Source of the DNA: Epiperipatus broadwayi
Lineage: Eukaryota; Onychophora; Udeonychophora; Euonychophora; Peripatidae
Length of the DNA: 64,000 nucleotides
Reading direction: 5' to 3'
NCBI GenBank assembly: GCA_028023455.1
Contig: JAQFVV010012531.1
Coordinates: forward strand, 1,548,001 to 1,612,000
The notes under the pieces: model-generated
The model's database searches: none
The model's input: the letters and a program-made list of their open reading frames with translations, nothing else
Told to the model about the DNA's origin: nothing
Translations under genes and position numbers: made by a program
Part shown: positions 24,901-36,500 of the stretch, in pieces
Layout of the letters: every line of letters starts with the position of its first letter
How positions within the stretch are numbered: position 1 is the stretch's first letter

Positions 24901-25661
24901 AAGTTATTTTAGCATAATATTATTTTATTATAAATATGCAATGAAACTATGAATTATGCTGTATCAATACACACAACTTCAATTATACTGTATTCAAAAA
25001 AAAAGTAAACAAACAAAAAAAAAAATCCATTAAAATTCATAAATTTAGTACATTTTACGATGTGTGAGCGGTCATTTTTTGTTTCTGAGTGTGTAATCAC
25101 TTTTAAAATAAAAAATTGTAAATAAATATGCCAGCAGCTGTTTTTCCATCATGGAATGTTGTATGCGATCATATTTATTAATAAAAGTTTTTCAATTTAT
25201 ATTGAAAGCACATTTTATTCTTTATTAACCTTCCTGAATTTGATATGCAGTATTGAATGTAATAAAATATTTTCTAAGCATAATGCTAAAAGTTTTGCAA
25301 AATTTAAAAATATTTTTAAAGTTGATAATGACTTAAAAATATCAAAACAATTAGAGAAACTGTAAAAAAAAAAGAAATGAGAAAAAAAACTATTGAAAAA
25401 AAAATGCCCAGAGCATATTTATTACAATGAAAGTCAGATATTTCACAATTTATTTTCTTTAAAATATATAATATAGAAAGTATAATAAGTTGCTTTTTTT
25501 CTATTTTTATTTTTTTAGTAATATGATCATACAATAAAATATATGTAAATGTGTCAATTTACAAAAAAATCAAGTCAAAGGTCACATGACCTAATTTAAT
25601 AAGCTTGTATTTACAAATGTTATATATAGAGCTCGCAAAATAAGCTCTTAACAAGCTTTGA

Positions 25662-25724
25662 GAATATCCCCAATCCCAGACCAGTTTCTGCTACTGGCAT
25701 TATCACTGAGGTGCTAGGATATTC
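25662..25724 (-). ncRNA. Decayed hammerhead-like motif, left arm of element B
   Basis: On the - strand, stem II TGC/GCA with loop CAGTA, GAAAC and then TGGTC. The distal stem I of 8 bp (GAATATCC 25662-25669 with GGATATTC 25717-25724) is intact, but the core that reads CTGACGA in the right arm is here GTGATAA, so this copy should be inactive. Confidence 0.6.
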
Positions 25725-26293
25725 AAACATTAAATTAAAAATACCAGGACAAACCCAGCACTTTATCTAATATATAACTATTAGAAAATCTGAAATTTTC
25801 AGACATCCATATGTCTTCCAATCCAGCTTTCTAACTTAAATAGCCATATGGAACTGAACTAAGTTCAGATATACCATATATTAATAGCTTTAGCAATATA
25901 AAATCACCAAAACCTCAATAGCAATAAATAAAATTACAAAAAAAATCAAGTCAGTTGTCACATGACCTAATTTAATAAGATTGTTTAAGAGCTTATTTTG
26001 CAAGATCTTTATATAACATTTGTAAATACAAGCTTATTAAATTAGGTCATGTGACATCTGACTTGATTTTTTTGTAATTTTATTTATTGCTATTAAAGTT
26101 TTGCCGATTTTATAATGCTAAAGCTATTAATATTATATGGTGTATCTGAACTTAGTTCAGTCTCATAAGACTATTTAAGTTAGATAGCTGGATTGGAAGA
26201 CATATAGATGTCTGAAAATTTCAGATTTTCTACTTAATAGTTATACATTAGATAAAGTGCTGGGTTTGTCCTGGTATTTTTAATCTAATGCTT

Positions 26294-26356
26294 GAATATC
26301 CTAGCACCTCACTGACGATGCCAGTAACAGAAACCAGCCTGGGTTTGGGGATATTC
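26294..26356 (+). ncRNA. Hammerhead-like motif, right arm of element B
   Basis: Core CTGACGA (26312-26318), stem II TGC with GCA weakened by one change, GAAAC (26330-26334). Stem I: CTCA pairs TGGG next to the core, then an internal loop, then an 8-bp distal helix (GAATATCC 26294-26301 with GGATATTC 26349-26356). The base before the cleavage site appears changed (CAGCC where the left arm has TGGTC), so activity is doubtful. Confidence 0.65.
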
Positions 26357-26412
26357 TCAAAACTTGTTAAGAGTTTATTTTGCGAGCTCTATACATAACA
26401 TGTGTCAATTTA

Positions 26413-28082
26413 TTAATTATAACTTATTTTTTAAAATTTTATTTATACTATAAACTTAATTTGCATATGCATACTATATATAAAAACATTTGTGTTATAT
26501 ATGTGCATGTTGAAAAGTGCTGCACACAATTTAATTAACAATATACTTTTCTTATCAAAATTTATCAATAAATGAGAGCTAGTATACATGATATATGATG
26601 TATGCAGAGAGGGATTTGGAACAAAGTATAGTGAATATCGTGGCTCCACTGCATATTTTATTAATTACTACATTTTATTAATACAATTAAATAAATAAAA
26701 AACAGTATTCTTTATTATTTGCAGCCACTTATAAATGAGTATGGTTATTCTAAAAGTCAAAGAAAAAAAGTTGATCTTTTCAATTATTTTGATGTTCTGC
26801 TTTTTAGAAACTTTATTCAGTTGTTTTGTTTGGCTAGCCAGTTTTATTTTACAGCTTATGTCAATCATAAACTATCTTATTCATTTAGATTAGATGGCAA
26901 GTGCAGTTTTTAAACATTCTGCCATGAATGTATAATATTATAAAATACTAATTTGTTTTCCACTAATTATGTAGTGTGCTGTAGTTTATTTGTAATTTTA
27001 TGGCCTTAGAAACAATGCTGTTGCTAGTTACCAATCCAATTTAAATAAAATATATTTACAAACATTATACTTCTGGAAATATTTGTGAATTTTGCATAAT
27101 TGCAATGAAATAATGATGTATATATAGATTGAATTAGATCTAAACAAAATTTTCTAATTTTGTAAATATAAAATCAAGAAAAATAAAAATATAGAAAATA
27201 AATTTTCTTGTAATAAATTTGTTTATTGTAATAACCTATTCATGTTGATGTACAGTGTATATTTTTTTGTAAAGAGGCATTTATATCTCTTTATTTTTCA
27301 GATAGACACAAAAATTTAAAAATATACTAATTTTAGTTAGAAAAATCTGCAGAGATAAATATTTGAATGCTATAAATAAATTGGCACTAATGTGTATAAC
27401 TGAAAAGAATGTTTACATATAATCTAAAAGAAATTCTTAATACAATGAATGGGTGTGTTTATTATGAAATGTTGCTGTATATTTTTTTCATTTATCTATT
27501 TTTATTACATATTTGTAATCTTGTCTTGTCAATTTTCTTCTCTTTAAATGCTGACCACATATTTGTTTAACAAGAAAATATGTATAATACATGCATATAT
27601 AATCCATCATTTAAAAGAAAAAAAAAAATTATTAAAATGGTGGTCATTGCATGACTATAAGGCCGATATTTTTTATTGAAATTTTTTTTTGTAAAAAATA
27701 TATAGAAAAAGAAATCATTGAGACTTCATTTATGGACATTTAAGAAGGAAATGATAGATACTTCAGAATAAATATTAATAATTATATTTTTATTAATAAT
27801 TTGCTATATACTGAATTATTGCAAATTATTTGTTCAAATTGATTCTTCGAAAAGTAAAATTGCTTGTTAAATAAATATTAATAATTATATTTTTATTAAT
27901 AATTTACTTTATACTGAAATATTTCAATTAAATTATTTGTTAAATGTATTTTACAAAAAATAAAACTATTGTATTTTTTTAAAAAAAAAAAAAAGTTAAA
28001 GTTAGTCATGTGCATATGAGTGTAAAAATTGCTGAATGCAGTTATTAATATGTATTTGAACTTTCAAATTATGATTTATTTT
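26413..28082. other. Intronic AT-rich sequence
   Basis: Holds a partial copy of repeat F at 26723-26770 and a direct repeat near 27767; otherwise nothing supported. Confidence 0.5.
27767..27955. repeat. Direct repeat, period ~103 bp
   Basis: AATAAATATTAATAATTATA starts at 27767 and again at 27870, with the bases that follow also similar. A two-copy duplication. Confidence 0.7.
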
Positions 28083-29799
28083 GGTAAAAGCCTGAAATCC
28101 GGGCAAAGCTGCTTGGGGCACTGTTTACGTGTCAAAACACATAAAAATGCCATTTCGGCGGCCGCCACCGGCCTTACAGGCTAATACAACATTTACATAT
28201 TGTATTAACCCATCGCTAGGCCGCTTTACATGAGATTGCACAAAAATATTACGGCCTGTTTTGTGCTTCGAAATTATTTACGCGTATTCGTTCTATTCAT
28301 AGCTGATTACCGTATCGCTTGAGGGTGTTTAAATATCAAGGCGGTAGCATTTTTTCAAATCTCCGTAATAGAGTAATATCATTTCTATTTAAATAATGTA
28401 GTTAATTAATAATTGTCATACGGTCCCCACCTTCCCTAAAAAAATGTTAATATGTAAAAAATTGGCAAACCGTTCCAACACGCTTTGACAAAAGCTCATG
28501 CGCTAAGTCACGTTTTGCATGGAAACTAGATGAGACCGATAACATGTCTGAGGAGTACGTGCAATTTGTATACTTTTCACAAATGCCAAGTACAGAAAGG
28601 TGAGGGAGGCTGTGTCCTTTTTTCAGGCACATAATGTCCTCACAAATATCAGATTGTTTGATTATTACAGCAATAAAATAATAAATGGGTTCAAAAAGTT
28701 CAAAGTTTGTGTAGTTTTTTTTGGATTTCATTAGAAATTGACAAGTATTCGGATGATGTTTTTCTTTTTTCAGCGAGGTTAAAAGAAATGACTCCTTTTT
28801 ATTAATACTATCAAAGTAGGAACCCCAACCCCTCCACCCCCAAAGCAGTTTATCGTAGAAGGCAAAAAAAAAAGATAATTCAAAAGAAATAGAAATAAAA
28901 GTCAAAAGGGTTGAGAAAAAAAAGTTGTTGAAAATCGACAGAAATTACAGACTTTTTGTTCCAATTACTTTTCCGAGTATCGGAGTTTGAAAACGATTTT
29001 TTTATTCCCAAAAAAAAAAACACTAAACTTAACTTTTGATTTAATAAGAAGATAAAAACAATTTTGTCAATCAAAAAAAAAAAAAAAAAGGGTTGAAAAA
29101 TTGGAAACAATTGGCAAATAATTGCATTCTATTTCAAACAAGGTCGGGGTTTTAAATAAATGACTCTTTCAGTGTACTTTTTGGTAATAATAACAGTACG
29201 GTAAGACCCCCAAAAAGTAAGCTGTTTTTATTGTAGAAGCCAAAAAAAAGAAAAGGCTAATTCAAACGAAATATAAACAAAAGTCAAAAGTGAAACAAAA
29301 AAAAAAGGTTTTGACTTTTTGTTACAATTCTTGATGCGAGGGTGGGTGTTTCAAAACAATTTTTTAACCCTCAACAACACAAAAGTTACTTTCGATTTCA
29401 TAATAAGAATAAAGTCTAAACAAGTCGCAAATAATTGTATTCTATTTTTTCGATGGCGGGATTAAAACAAATTTTTGGACGTCGTGAAACGGTACAAAGT
29501 TTTAAAATCATCAAAATAAAAGGTACACAAAATTAAATTAGCAAAATTTATTGGAATAAAGAAAAATGTGAGGTTACAAAAAAAAAAAAAAAACAACAAC
29601 GAAAATTAATATAACAATTTGTTAAATAATAAAGAAATCGTGTTATAAATAAAATCAAAATTCGTTTAATCGATTAAAAAAAAAAATCACATATTATAAA
29701 AAAAAAATCAAAAAGTTGCGGCCCGGTAACGTTATATTTCATTGATTTTGTCTAGCATCAACGCTCCAAGCGGCTTTGCCCAGATTTCAGGCTTTTACC
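28083..29799. mobile_element. Non-autonomous DNA transposon T2
   Basis: Inverted termini of about 36 bp (28083-28118 and 29764-29799) start GGTAAAAGCCTGAAATC and differ at three positions. The target duplication is unclear (TTATTTT on the left, TTATTAG on the right). The interior is GC-richer near the left end (28130-28350) and has a diverged direct repeat of about 370 bp. The longest open frame inside, 152 codons on the - strand (28447-28905), resembles no family I know. Like T1 it starts with GGT, is about 1.7 kb, lacks transposase and carries internal repeats. Confidence 0.78.
28785..29500. repeat. Direct repeat of ~370 bp inside T2
   Basis: Unit 1 (about 28785-29155) and unit 2 (about 29156-29500) share AAATGACTC, a CCCCCAAA..GTAAGC/GCAG segment, TTGTAGAAG/CGTAGAAGGC, AATTCAAA.GAAAT, AAAGTCAAAAG and GCAAATAATTG.ATTCTATTT in order, joined by poly-A tracts. 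Confidence 0.75.
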
Positions 29800-30479
29800 T
29801 TATTAGAAAAGAAGGATCTCTTCCTCCAATTATTGAATGTATGTTTTCATAGATGATGCCTGAAGTAAAAATGAAACACCAAAACTTTTTATTTTTAGAG
29901 AAGCATTGGAATGAAATATATATTTTACACGGATTATTTTAATGCGATTTTGAAGTTATGTGATTCATGTTTCTTCTTAATATTTTTCATATTTCACTAT
30001 ATTTATTAGATATCAAGAAATTTAAATTATTAATATCTTATTTTGACTTGAAATACTTTTTTTTTATTTCAAAAATATAACATTATATTAGCAGCTAACG
30101 TGAATATGGCCTGAAGCTATACAGTATTTAGAATAAATAACCTACTTATACTAATGAGTAAATAATAATAATAGATTTATATTTAAGTATAAAAACATCG
30201 TAATAAATATTCAAAAAATTTAAACTTTTAAAATGTATTTTGTTAGGTATAACAGAAATAAATAATGTAGATTTTTAGAATAAATAACGAAGATTTATTG
30301 ATTTTATAAACTGAAAATAATATTTTTAATGATAATGTATAATCTTTTTGTTTTGATTGCGATCCTCATTTTTTTAATATAGAAACAAAATGTGAACATT
30401 TAAAATTTATTTCAGTAGTAAAAATCAGTTATCAACAGAAAATCATTAACACAGCACAAGACTGAAATTGGCACTAGTT
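29800..30479. other. Intronic AT-rich spacer
   Basis: No supported feature. Confidence 0.5.
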
Positions 30480-30622
30480 GTGTAAATGGGATGGAGCAGA
30501 ACATGGTAAAAATTAGAGTGGGGAATGGAAAATAAAGTGGCTAACAAGTTTCTCTGGGCATAATTGCTGAGAGATTCTTGACTTCGTTCAAGAAGAAGCT
30601 ACATCACATCGACGAATTTGAT
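30480..30622 (+). mobile_element. LINE-A 3' end, very short 5'-truncated copy
   Basis: About 140 bases match the end of LINE-A: the last codons (GATGGAGCAGAACATGG), then AAGTGGCTAACAAGTTTCTC, then TTCTTGACTTCGTTCAAG and ACATCACATC. This is typical of target-primed insertion that stopped early. In the HINT1 intron, same strand. Confidence 0.88.
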
Positions 30623-32788
30623 TTCTTACCAGTTTACAAACGAACCGCACACTCGAAAATAGCGATAATGATTAAAATACGTATGAAAAAATGTCAAATT
30701 AAATACTGTAGTTAATAAAAAAAAAGTAAAAAAAGTTTAACTTGTACCAATTTTTTTCAAATATTTGATATTTTTTATTAGTCATACTTCATTTCTTTAT
30801 TTTTTTAATGTGAATTTTAAAGTAATTTTTTCTTGTTGCTTTGCTTTTATGCGAATTCTGAAAATTGCAGACCCTATCCCCCATTTTTCAAGGTAAGTTA
30901 AGTCTGTTTTTGTGCGATTTTTTTTAAAGCGGGTTTTCTGTGGCACCTATCTACCGCATAAAACGAGACCCAGGTGTACTAGATAAGTATTTTTATATGT
31001 TATTTAAAACTTGCATAACAAAATTCACAGTTTATAAATAAAATTAATAATTTTTAAAATATTTAAATTTTTAATTTTGTATGATTTTGTTTTTTATGGT
31101 GTGTTACTTTTATGGAATATATATTTTATTTTTAACATCCTGTAAGCTGAAATTATTATGAAAGTTGCATTTTTAGCCAAATGTATAAAATTCATTATAC
31201 CATATGTATGAATTTATAAATTAAACATCTCCAGATATTTTTTTTTTTTTAGATGCCAAGTTTCAAGCTTTATATAATTGTGTAATAAACTCTCTTCTTA
31301 ATGATTTCTAAAATATGCACATCAAATGATAAATGCTGGTTTTATCTTATAATAAATGGTAATGAAGTCAAGCAATTAGAATAAGCTTATGGACTAAATG
31401 TCTGTAATTTTTATAACATATTCATAGTATTAAATTTAATTTGTTTATATATATTTATAGTCCTTGCTTTGGTAGTTATATGACTAGCATGAATTGTGTT
31501 GGGATTTTTTTACTCTTCAGTTACAAAAGTTAATATCCATATACTGACTAATATTGAAAGGGTAGTTATGCTGGTTACCATTAAAGTTTCTCACCAAGTT
31601 GACAGGCTAACACAGTAATGTCTACTCATGAATTGCTTTTTATTAACTCTTAAAATGTAATATATCCTATTTCAAGATTCATTACAAACAATATCTTGAT
31701 AAAGCAGTTTCTTTTTACGATTTTTATATTTTAATTTTTTAAAATACTTTTTTTTATATTAAAAAGAAAAAAATTTACTGCCCCTGTTAAATACTACAAA
31801 TAAATAAAAAATAATCAAATGAATTTATTACACAGAAATTCATAAGAAATTTGAGCACTAACAAATATCAGAACTGAAATCAGTCTGAGGACCATTTACT
31901 CCTAAGTCTGACACTCTATCCCTGTATTAAACTTGCAGTTGTCAATTTGAGCAATTATAATTTCAAAATGATTAATGCTGTATTTAATCTGGCTAACATA
32001 AATAATTTCTACTATAAATTTGCAGTAATGTTAACAAATAAAAGTTTATTAAGATTGAAAGCTGAAAGAATAGATAATTCATTCTTTATTGTTTACTAGC
32101 ATATGAGTGTTATTTTATTCATGGCTTATTGTTACTTCTGTTTTATTAAAAACATTGAACTATATTTATTTGATGTTTATAAATTAAATAGTATCCATAA
32201 AGTGAAAATAAAGAATTTAAACATTTTTAAAATTATTAACATTAATTTTATTCCGAAGTTGTGAATTTTGATATGTAAGTTTTAAAATGTGTATTTTTGT
32301 AATACCAAAATCACACTTTTCTTTATTTTGCTGTAATATCCTATAAATACAATTTATCCAAACTGGCTCTGAAGAAGACTGCAGGACAGTCAAAATGTAG
32401 GTGTATGTATATATGTACAAATAAGGAGTTTTGCTAAAAAGTGTTCAAAGTGGTTTGAATAAATTGTATTTATTTTTGTAATAAGTTTATTTCAATCTTC
32501 ATTAAAATTCAGGACTATCTATGGAAACATTTTTAAGGGGAAAGGAGTTTTTAATAAAATAAATACTACATTGTGTAATAATTTGTTTTCAGATGTTTAT
32601 TTAATAATATTGATATTTTATAATTTTGAAGTGCAAATATATATTAGTAATTGCATTTGGGCAATTGTTTCCACAAACTGCTAACAAAATTTTAATTTTG
32701 TGTTTTTTTTAATGTATTAATAAATAATTTACTTAGACAATTCAATAATAAAAATTGTTATTATTAATATTTACTCTGAAGTATCTAT

Positions 32789-32820
<32 letters not shown>

Positions 32821-33712
32821 CTTTTACAAAAAAAATTATTAAAAAAATCGAAGGTTTATGGTCATGTAGTGACCAACATTTTAATGATAAAAGAATTTAA
32901 GATGATGTGCTATTTGTATGCATCATAATACATGTTATTTCTCCACTACTTTAAGAGAAAAATAAAATTGTATATTTCTCTGCTTGCTTTATATGGATCT
33001 GTATATAACAATTAAATCAGGGAATGGATTGCTACATATGTAAATATTTAAACTTTAATCAAATATGAAATATAAATTCAGTATTAAAAATAATTTCTTT
33101 TCACAACTATTTAATGCATTTATAAGTCACAATGTCATTATATTTTTCATAAATACCCATCCTTTTGAATGTTTGGATCGATAATTAATCCTTGTAAAAT
33201 AAACAGTAATAACAAAGTTTGAGCTACCATCTTCTAGAAATCTTGAAACAAAATATAATGAATATAGTGGTTCACAGAAATGTGTGGCTAATATCCATCA
33301 CTGATGAAAGGATATGGTTAGCACAATCATCTTAGGTTTATTAATTAATATTTACAATAGATAGTTCTAGAGTAAAATATAAATGGTAAATATAAAATGG
33401 GATATGATGACATCATTTTTCTACTAAAACTTTAATCTTTAACATTTTGTTTTTACTAGTCTATTTATCTTCATTTTTTCTGTCTTTCAATTCTCATTAT
33501 TTAACTATTATTTGCATATTAATTCTCAGTGCATTTTTACTTCTATGTAATTGTTTTGTGAATGTCTTATTTGTATTTTGTAATTAATTTCTCTTTGAAA
33601 AATCATTTTATCACAATTACTTGATAAATAAAGAAGTGTGTGTGTATGTTCATATTGTCATAAAAATTGATATTTATTTTAGCTCTTGCTATTTCATTTA
33701 TTTATTTTTTAG
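30623..33712. other. Rest of HINT1 intron, mostly featureless
   Basis: AT-rich with poly-A/T runs (for example 32790-32820). Contains the hammerhead-like motif at 32350-32400. A sequence near 33240-33330 has an imperfect hairpin around CACTGATGAAA, but no hammerhead 3' core. Confidence 0.5.
32350..32410 (+). ncRNA. Decayed hammerhead-like motif (family D)
   Basis: Core CTGAAGA (32369-32375) is followed by a 5-bp stem II (GACTG with CAGTC, loop CAGGA). Where GAAAC is expected, AAAAT stands (32392-32396) before GT. Restoring two CpG sites lost as CA and TG would give the expected GAAAC, so deamination decay is likely. A flanking inverted repeat of about 17 bases (32350-32366 with 32452-32468) may be an outer helix. 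Confidence 0.5.
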
Positions 33713-33877
<165 letters not shown>

Positions 33878-34259
33878 TTATTTTTCTTGCTTCAGAGCCA
33901 ATTACAACACTTAGTAAATTACTGATTGAATAAGTTAATTCTATACAAAATTATGTTGTTGTTTTTTTGTTGTTGCTTATGGTCAAGTAAAATAAACAAT
34001 TTATAAAAAAAAATATATAAAAATTTGTTATTTATTTAAATACTTTACATATAAATTGAATAGTAGAAAGTAGATTTTCATTTTGTAATAGTTTTCAAAA
34101 TAAAATATGTTAGCTTTTCTCCACACTCATATATATTTTTCTCTATTCACATTTTCATTACAGTCATCAATATTCAAAATACTTCATTTTCAATTCTTTT
34201 GTAATATATTTAGGAAACAATATCAATAGCTGACATTTGTCTAAACTTTACTTGCAAAA
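33878..34259. other. HINT1 3' flank
   Basis: AT-rich; contains the candidate poly(A) signal; otherwise nothing supported. Confidence 0.5.
33991..33996 (+). promoter_or_regulatory. Candidate poly(A) signal of HINT1
   Basis: AATAAA, 114 bases after the HINT1 stop codon and the first such hexamer downstream. In DNA this AT-rich the hexamer is common by chance, so only its position supports it. Confidence 0.4.
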
Positions 34260-34990
34260 GTAGAATTAAGTAAAGAAAGAATAATAAATAAAAAATTAAA
34301 AGAAAATATAAATAAAACAGAAAAAAAAATGCAGGATAAAATTTCAAAAATACATTTACTAATTAAAGAAAGTAGAAGATAGAATAAGAGTTAAAAGAAA
34401 AATTAAATTGGATATAAATAATGAAGAAATAGAATTATAATTACTGAAGAAGAATTAATACAAACTATAAAGAGTTAAGAATGGGAAAAGCTAGAGGTTT
34501 TTGTAAACTGCCACGTGAAATTATTTTGTAGTTGAGGCAAAAATCTTTTAATTTTATTACATAATTGTTTTAACATGAATGTAAATGAAAAAATGTTCAA
34601 GAAAGTTGAAAGATTAAGATTAATTTTTGAAATAAAAATAAGATAATAGAGTTGGATAATTATAGACTGAAAGTAATAACATCTATCACAAAATATAGGG
34701 AAAACTTAGAAATGATAGAAAAGTTGAGAATTGTATTTTTTGTATTGCTTCAAATTATAGAGATGAGTTAAAAATTGGGTAAATATATATTTAGAAAAAT
34801 TTTATCTTTAAATACTGAAAAAGCATTAATAGAGTAATTTGGAGAAAAAATCATTACAGTTATTGAGTAAACTGTACAAGGAAATACTAGATTTTTTTAA
34901 TTCAGTAAAATCAATTACCTAAAAAATAGTTTGTAGGACTTTAAATGCATTACTGTAATAATTGACATAATACATTCTGTCAGAATTTTA
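34260..34990 (+). mobile_element. LINE-A-related fragment, decayed RT start
   Basis: Broken reading matches the linker and first RT blocks of LINE-A: an EEELIQT..RMGKARGF segment (34445-34500, compare KSGKARGLDGW in the good copy), a LFCLN-like stretch and a LDNYRLKVITSITKYREN segment (34650-34700, compare LNNYRPIAVTSVLYKVF). It is more diverged than the copies downstream, so probably an older subfamily. Confidence 0.7.
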
Positions 34991-35479
34991 GTTACATTAC
35001 AACTTAATAGTTTCTAGAGTTGGTAAAATGAACTACAATTTTTGTTTATATAAAGAAAAGTTTTAACCATGGTGGAACATCAGCAAATCACTCTACTTTA
35101 AAGCACAGATGAATATTAGCTAGTAATGCCAAGTTCTCCATCAGTAAGAAACATTGGAATACAATATCCATCATATATCAATTTCACATATGCTATCCAA
35201 GCTAATAAAAATTTCAGTGCAATAAGGTTTTGAATGTAAGACAATTTGCTTTTTGTAATTATACAAGCTTTTTTTCAAGCTGACATGAGATCACTCATTA
35301 TATCCTAACTGAAGACACTTCATCTTTTAGCAAATGAATGCTTCATACCAAAACAAATTATGTCTCTCCCTTACATTAAATATCTGAATAATAATAGTAA
35401 TTTGTCATAAGTCATTCTATTCTGGGTATGATAATATTATTATTTAGTTAAAAATATAATTATTATATTTTAAAATTAT
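34991..35479. other. AT-rich spacer upstream of LINE-A copy 4
   Basis: Nothing recognised; the 5' end of the following LINE may lie in here. Confidence 0.4.
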
Positions 35480-35557
35480 CCACTAGAGGGCATAACATGT
35501 AAGTCTAGTTTTTTAAGAAGTAAGCCAAAGGAATTTGATTTTGATATAAATATAGAT

Positions 35558-36500
35558 ATGGAGAAGGAATGGGTTTGTAAAATTAATGGTAAGAAAGTAA
35601 TTTATAAATGTAATGGAGAAGAAAGAATTAAAAGAATTTATAAAAGAGTAGTTAGGAAAGAAGAAATTGTTAAAATTGGGTTTTTGAATATGCAAGGTGG
35701 TAGGAAACCAGAAAAGTGGATGGAATTAAATAAAACAATTGAAAATGAAGAGCTTGAGGTATTAGCAGTAGTGGAAACACATTTAAGAGAAGAAGAAGAA
35801 CCTATTTTGGAACAGTTGGTATGGCAGGGTATAAATAGAAAAGAAAAAAGGGGTGGTGGTATAGGTGTTATATCAAAAAAATATTTAAATATTGTTAAAT
35901 GTCAAGAACACTTGTGGTTTGAAATAAGGTTGGGTAGACAAGAATGGATGGTGGCTATAGTTTATATAGCTACTGGAGATAGTCAAATTATATTGGAGTG
36001 GAATAGTAACATATACGAATGTTTAGTTAAGGATATACAAAGTTTTAAAGAAAAGGGGAAGAGAATAATGGTTATAGGGGATATGAATGGACATATTGAA
36101 GAAATTGATGATGTAGATAATAAAAATGGACAGCTTTTGAAGAATTTTTGTCAGAAAGTGAATTTGAGTATTGGAAATTTATTAAATATTTATGAGGGAC
36201 AACACATGGTCCAGAAATAATATATTTCACACAATAGATTATGTATTGGTAGAGAAAGAGGGAATAAATAAAATACGGAAAATTAAGGTATTTGATAATG
36301 AAGAAAAAGTATGCACTAGTGATCATAATTTCATTGTAATTGAAATGGTTAGTAATGTGATGGAGAATAGAAATAAAAGTAGACATAATAGTGAAAGATG
36401 TGGATGGAGAGTAAATGATAAGAATAAGTTGGAAGAGTATAAAATACAAGTTGAAGAGTGGGAGTTGGGGATGAGTATAAGGATTGGTGTAAGGAAGTAG
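35558..36500 (+). pseudogene. LINE-A endonuclease domain, frameshifted
   Basis: Starting at an ATG at 35558, the open frame shows the endonuclease order: a GFLNMQGGR start (from about 35675), VVETHLREE with the catalytic Glu, GGGIGVISKKY, WFEIRLGRQEWMVAIVYI, and GDMNGHIEE. After a 2-base deletion near 36200 (seen by comparison with 40188-40260) the frame moves and continues with FHTIDYVLVEK and the TSDHNFIVIEM catalytic motif (about 36320-36350). A second shift near 36450 removes about 10 bases relative to the copy at 40440. All endonuclease motifs are present, so the breaks are recent relative to the family's activity. Confidence 0.92.

Larger units (their letters stand above)
25562..26399. 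mobile_element. Fold-back element B (Penelope-like pLTR pair), 13-bp target duplication
   Basis: Flanked by ATGTGTCAATTTA at 25549-25561 and 26400-26412. Inverted arms of about 350 bp (25616-25930 and 26090-26399) surround a smaller stem (25936-26086). The left end alone carries an extra segment of about 55 bases (CAAAAAAATCAAGTC through TCACATGACC), which is repeated in both orientations at the centre. So the left half is one complete unit of about 370 bases ending in a second copy of its start. Each arm has a hammerhead-like motif. No ORF. The plan matches fold-back A although little of the sequence does. Confidence 0.82.

Noticed and set aside
28447-28905. 152-codon open frame on the - strand inside T2
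   Set aside because: It spans poly-A/T-derived Lys and Phe runs, matches no family I recognise, and lies in a repeat-built transposon.
33280-33330. CACTGATGAAA inside an imperfect hairpin
   Set aside because: Resembles the hammerhead 5' core but has no stem II plus GAAA, so left out.
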